Of a stretch of 64,000 nt of DNA, positions 61,691-64,000 are shown piece after piece. The DNA is from Sphingomonas sp. PP-CE-1G-424 (GTDB lineage: Bacteria > Pseudomonadota > Alphaproteobacteria > Sphingomonadales > Sphingomonadaceae): positions 186,001 to 250,000 of the forward strand of contig NZ_SLXW01000003.1 of assembly GCF_004341085.1 (NCBI RefSeq), given 5' to 3'. The position numbers and the translations under genes were made by a program. The notes below the pieces were generated by a model. It searched no databases, was not told where the DNA came from, and worked only from the letters and a program-made list of their open reading frames with translations. The number at the start of each line of letters is the position of its first letter. The first letter of the stretch is position 1.

Positions 61691-62548
61691 ATGCACGCAC
61701 CCCGGCTTTCCCATCTGTTTCTGTCCTGTATCGCCGCGACCGTCCTCGTCCCGGCCCCGGCGGCCGCAAGCTCCCCGGACCTCATCGGGCTCGAGCACGC
61801 GCTGAGCAAGCTGGTCGCGGAACGCTCCGGGGACTATGGCATCGCTGCGCTGGACCTTCGCGATGGCTCGACCGTTTCGATCAATGGCGATACCCCGTTT
61901 CCGATGGCGAGCACGGTCAAGCTCGCCATCGCAGCCGCCTATCTCGGCGAGGTCGATCAGGGCCGACGCAGCCTCGGCGACATGATCGTTGGCCGGCCCG
62001 CGGCGAAGGTCATGGAGCTGATGATCATCCGCAGCGATAACCAGGCGACCGACCAGTTGCTGGCTGCGCTCGGCGGCCCCGGCGCGATCCAGCAGTGGCT
62101 GTCGTCGCAGAATATTACCGGTATCCGGATGGACCGGACCATAGCCCAGCTGCTGCGGGAGCGCGGCCACCTTGCGGACAGCCGGGATGTCGCCACGCCG
62201 GTCGCGATGGTCACGCTGTTGAACAAGATCGACAACGGGACCGTCCTGACGGCGCAAAGCCGCACGTTCCTGCTGGAGCTGATGAGCCGATGCGCGACCG
62301 GCACGCGCCGGATCCGCGCACTCCTCCCCGCCGGTACGCGCGTGGAGGACAAGACCGGCACGCTCGACGGTATCACCAACGACGTCGGGTTCATTACCAT
62401 GCCCGACGGCCGACGCGTGGCCGTCGCGGTGTTCGCGCGCGGTGGACGCGATCGGCAGCCCGTCATCGCGCAGGTTGCGCGGGCGATCTATGACCGGTTT
62501 GCGGATAGCGTCCGCAACGCGGTCTCTATCTTCATGCAAATGCGGTAG
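61691..62548 (+). CDS. Class A beta-lactamase-like serine hydrolase lacking the omega-loop Glu
   Basis: A 285-residue periplasmic protein with a signal peptide cleaved near PAAASS (about 27). Class A/PBP-fold motifs are present: Ser74-x-x-Lys77 (ASTVK), Ser115-Asp-Asn (RSDNQA) and Lys221-Thr-Gly (EDKTGTLDG). The omega-loop aligns by eye with TEM up to DR and from RDVATP, but Glu166 is replaced by Ile151 and Asn170 by Leu155. It would be expected to acylate poorly or deacylate slowly, so true beta-lactamase activity is doubtful. It may be a penicillin-binding or peptidase-like relative. It is a single gene with AAGGA before the ATG. Confidence 0.85.
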   Translation: MHAPRLSHLFLSCIAATVLVPAPAAASSPDLIGLEHALSKLVAERSGDYGIAALDLRDGSTVSINGDTPFPMASTVKLAIAAAYLGEVDQGRRSLGDMIVGRPAAKVMELMIIRSDNQATDQLLAALGGPGAIQQWLSSQNITGIRMDRTIAQLLRERGHLADSRDVATPVAMVTLLNKIDNGTVLTAQSRTFLLELMSRCATGTRRIRALLPAGTRVEDKTGTLDGITNDVGFITMPDGRRVAVAVFARGGRDRQPVIAQVARAIYDRFADSVRNAVSIFMQMR

Positions 62549-62727
62549 TCGCCCGTTCCTTTGGTTGGTCGCTGTGTACCGGCGCCGGCTGACGACGGTG
62601 CGTTCCGATCATTGGTCGCCTGAATGTGCGGCTTACGACGGCACCGTCGCGTCCCAAACGGCTGGAGCAATTCTGGATTACCGCCTATCGCCGACGGGAG
62701 AGTCCCTAATCGTCGCGGAGAGACCTG

Positions 62728-63621
62728 ATGACCGAGACCGCCGAATACGTGCCGCCCAAGATCTGGACGTGGAACAAGGAGAGCGGAGGCCGGTTCGCCA
62801 GCATCAATCGTCCGACCGCGGGCGCGACGCATGACAAGCCACTCCCCATCGGCAAGCATCCGCTCCAGCTCTATTCGCTGGCAACGCCCAACGGCGTGAA
62901 GGTGACCGTGATGCTCGAGGAGCTGCTCGCTGCCGGGCACGTCGGCGCCGAATACGACGCGTGGCTGATCAGGATCATGGACGGCGACCAGTTCGGCAGC
63001 GGTTTCGTCGAAGCCAATCCCAATTCGAAGATACCGGCGCTGGTCGATCGCAGCGGCGCGACTCCGATCCGGGTCTTCGAGTCCGGTTCGATCCTGGTGT
63101 ATCTTGCCGAGAAATTCGGCGCGTTCCTTCCTACCGATCCCGCCAAGCGCGTCGAAGTGCTGTCGTGGCTGTTCTGGCAGATGGGCGCGGGCCCGATGCT
63201 CGGCGGCGGGTTCGGGCATTTCTATGCCTATGCGCCCGTGAAGATCGAATATGCGATCGATCGCTTCGCGATGGAGGTGAAGCGCCAACTCGACGTCCTC
63301 GACCGGCGCCTTGGCGAGAGCGAGTATATTGGCGGAGACGAGTATTCGATCGCCGATATGGCGGTGTGGCCGTGGTACGGCGCGCTCGTGAGTGGCCAGG
63401 TCTACGAGGCTGCCGAGTTCCTTCAGGCGAACGACTACAAGAACGTCCTGCGCTGGACCGACTTGATCGGTGCGCGGCCTGCGGTGAAGCGCGGGCGGAT
63501 GGTCAACCGCGTGATCGGCGATCCCGCCAGCCAGCTCCACGAACGCCACGACGCCGGCGACTTCGAGACCAGGACGCAGGACAAGCTCGACGCGACGGCG
63601 ACGGAAGGCGAGACGCGCTAG
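62728..63621 (+). CDS. yghU: Glutathione S-transferase-like disulfide reductase (YghU type)
   Basis: A 297-residue member of the YghU/YfcG Nu-class GST group. It has the long N-terminal extension with WNKESGGRFASINRPTAGAT that is typical of YghU. The thioredoxin-like domain contains YSLATPNGVKVTVMLEEL and the glutathione site NPNSKIPALVD to VFESGSILVYL. The helical C-terminal domain has YSIADMAVWPWYGAL. These proteins reduce disulfides using two bound glutathiones. It stands alone, with the IS remnant 16 bases past its stop. Confidence 0.92.
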   Translation: MTETAEYVPPKIWTWNKESGGRFASINRPTAGATHDKPLPIGKHPLQLYSLATPNGVKVTVMLEELLAAGHVGAEYDAWLIRIMDGDQFGSGFVEANPNSKIPALVDRSGATPIRVFESGSILVYLAEKFGAFLPTDPAKRVEVLSWLFWQMGAGPMLGGGFGHFYAYAPVKIEYAIDRFAMEVKRQLDVLDRRLGESEYIGGDEYSIADMAVWPWYGALVSGQVYEAAEFLQANDYKNVLRWTDLIGARPAVKRGRMVNRVIGDPASQLHERHDAGDFETRTQDKLDATATEGETR

Positions 63622-63637
63622 GGTTAGAACTCACTAT

Positions 63638-63780
63638 TCATAGCCAGAAGATGACGGTCGCAGCGAGGGCGATGGCGGAGAAGAAGACCGTGGGGCACCG
63701 GCCGTAGCGGGTCGCGAGGGGGCGCCAGTCCTTCAGGCAGCCGAGCCATGCGGTGTGCCTTGAGGTAGGTCGCGTCGAGG
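63638..63780 (-). mobile_element. Internally deleted IS5-type transposase remnant
   Basis: Minus-strand translation shows two pieces of an IS5-family transposase in different frames. SLDATYLKAHR near 63779-63750 resembles the N-terminal-half DATxLKAHRTA motif. From about 63742 to the stop at 63638, LKDWRPLATRYGRCP runs into a hydrophobic end, FFSAIALAATVIFWL. This matches the usual C-terminus (RLKDWRRIxTRYDRCxxxFxSAIxxAAxVIFWL). The middle of the gene is missing, so the element is dead. No clear terminal inverted repeats or target duplication were found. Confidence 0.6.
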
Positions 63781-63960
63781 CTACCAGTTCGTAGATTATA
63801 ACCCTTTGCGGCGATCTGCGTCGTTTCGGGTCTATCTGCCGAGGAGGGGCGTCGCGGTGACGCCATATCGGAGGTGTCTTCGATTGATCCCCCCTGCGTC
63901 CGGGCAGAGCATGCCTCCCAGTCGGCTCGACGAAGCCGGCACCACGCAAAGGAGGACATC

Positions 63961-64000
63961 ATGTCTGCAGCTGCCGCACATCCGACGGTTCACGAAGTGA
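63961..64000 (+). CDS. Start of a gene running off the right edge
   Basis: AAAGGAGG lies 5 bases before an ATG at 63961, one of the strongest ribosome sites in the window. The frame reads MSAAAAHPTVHEV and stays open to the edge. Only 13 residues are visible, so no function can be given. Confidence 0.5.
   Translation, partial: MSAAAAHPTVHEV

Noticed and set aside
1..64000. tRNA, rRNA, CRISPR arrays, prophage or an integrative element
   Set aside because: No cloverleaf-like segments, regularly spaced repeats, integrase or phage structural genes were recognised.

Overview
The window reads as chromosomal DNA of a sphingomonad-type alphaproteobacterium (Sphingomonas or a close relative). This is inferred from the high GC content, the four large TonB-dependent receptors tied to glycoside hydrolases, the abundant GTG starts and 4-base ATGA/GTGA gene overlaps, and a complete hopanoid (hpn) cluster that includes dxs and ispH. 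No tRNA, rRNA or CRISPR array was seen. The only mobile DNA is a small, internally deleted IS5-type transposase scar at the right end.

Layout. (1) 1-5.7 kb: small regulator/enzyme units. These are a TetR gene divergent from SnoaL and NmrA-like genes, a MarR gene divergent from a peroxiredoxin-like gene, and a same-strand run of a small ORF, an MBL hydrolase, a DUF417 membrane protein and a LysR regulator. (2) 5.9-22.3 kb: glycan use. A TonB receptor, GH89 alpha-N-acetylglucosaminidase, HGSNAT/NagX-like membrane acetyltransferase and GH29 fucosidase form one operon. It is followed by nagA, a GntR/UTRA regulator, a GH2 beta-galactosidase and a siderophore-type TonB receptor. (3) 22.4-32.3 kb: fructan use, with two GH32 enzymes, a TonB receptor, an MFS sugar porter, a ROK fructokinase and a ROK repressor. 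(4) 32.6-37.6 kb: a second ROK regulator, a TonB receptor and a secreted glycerophosphodiester phosphodiesterase.

(5) 37.6-44.6 kb: the most interesting block, a phosphonate pathway. It has a PEP mutase fused to a nucleotidyltransferase, phosphonopyruvate decarboxylase, a multi-span flippase-like protein and 2-aminoethylphosphonate (AEP) transaminase in one overlapping operon. Around it lie a CDP-alcohol phosphotransferase, a free-standing nucleotidyltransferase and a PhyH-type Fe/2-oxoglutarate oxygenase. The parts suggest PEP -> phosphonopyruvate -> phosphonoacetaldehyde -> AEP -> CMP-AEP -> a phosphonolipid (glycerolipid or sphingolipid), possibly with hydroxylated AEP. (6) 44.7-61.2 kb: isoprenoid and hopanoid supply and transport (dxs, DUF2141, hpnN, mlaA, hpnM, ispH, hpnH, hpnG, shc, hpnE, hpnD, hpnC, hpnB, hpnA). 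(7) 61.7-64 kb: a class A beta-lactamase-like protein lacking the usual catalytic Glu, a YghU-type glutathione transferase, the IS scar and the start of a further gene.

Blocks 5 and 6 are adjacent, and both appear to build or move unusual envelope lipids. Blocks 2-4 use the recurring sphingomonad arrangement of an outer-membrane TonB receptor with periplasmic hydrolases and a local regulator. All functions are predictions from sequence reading; no database search was run.
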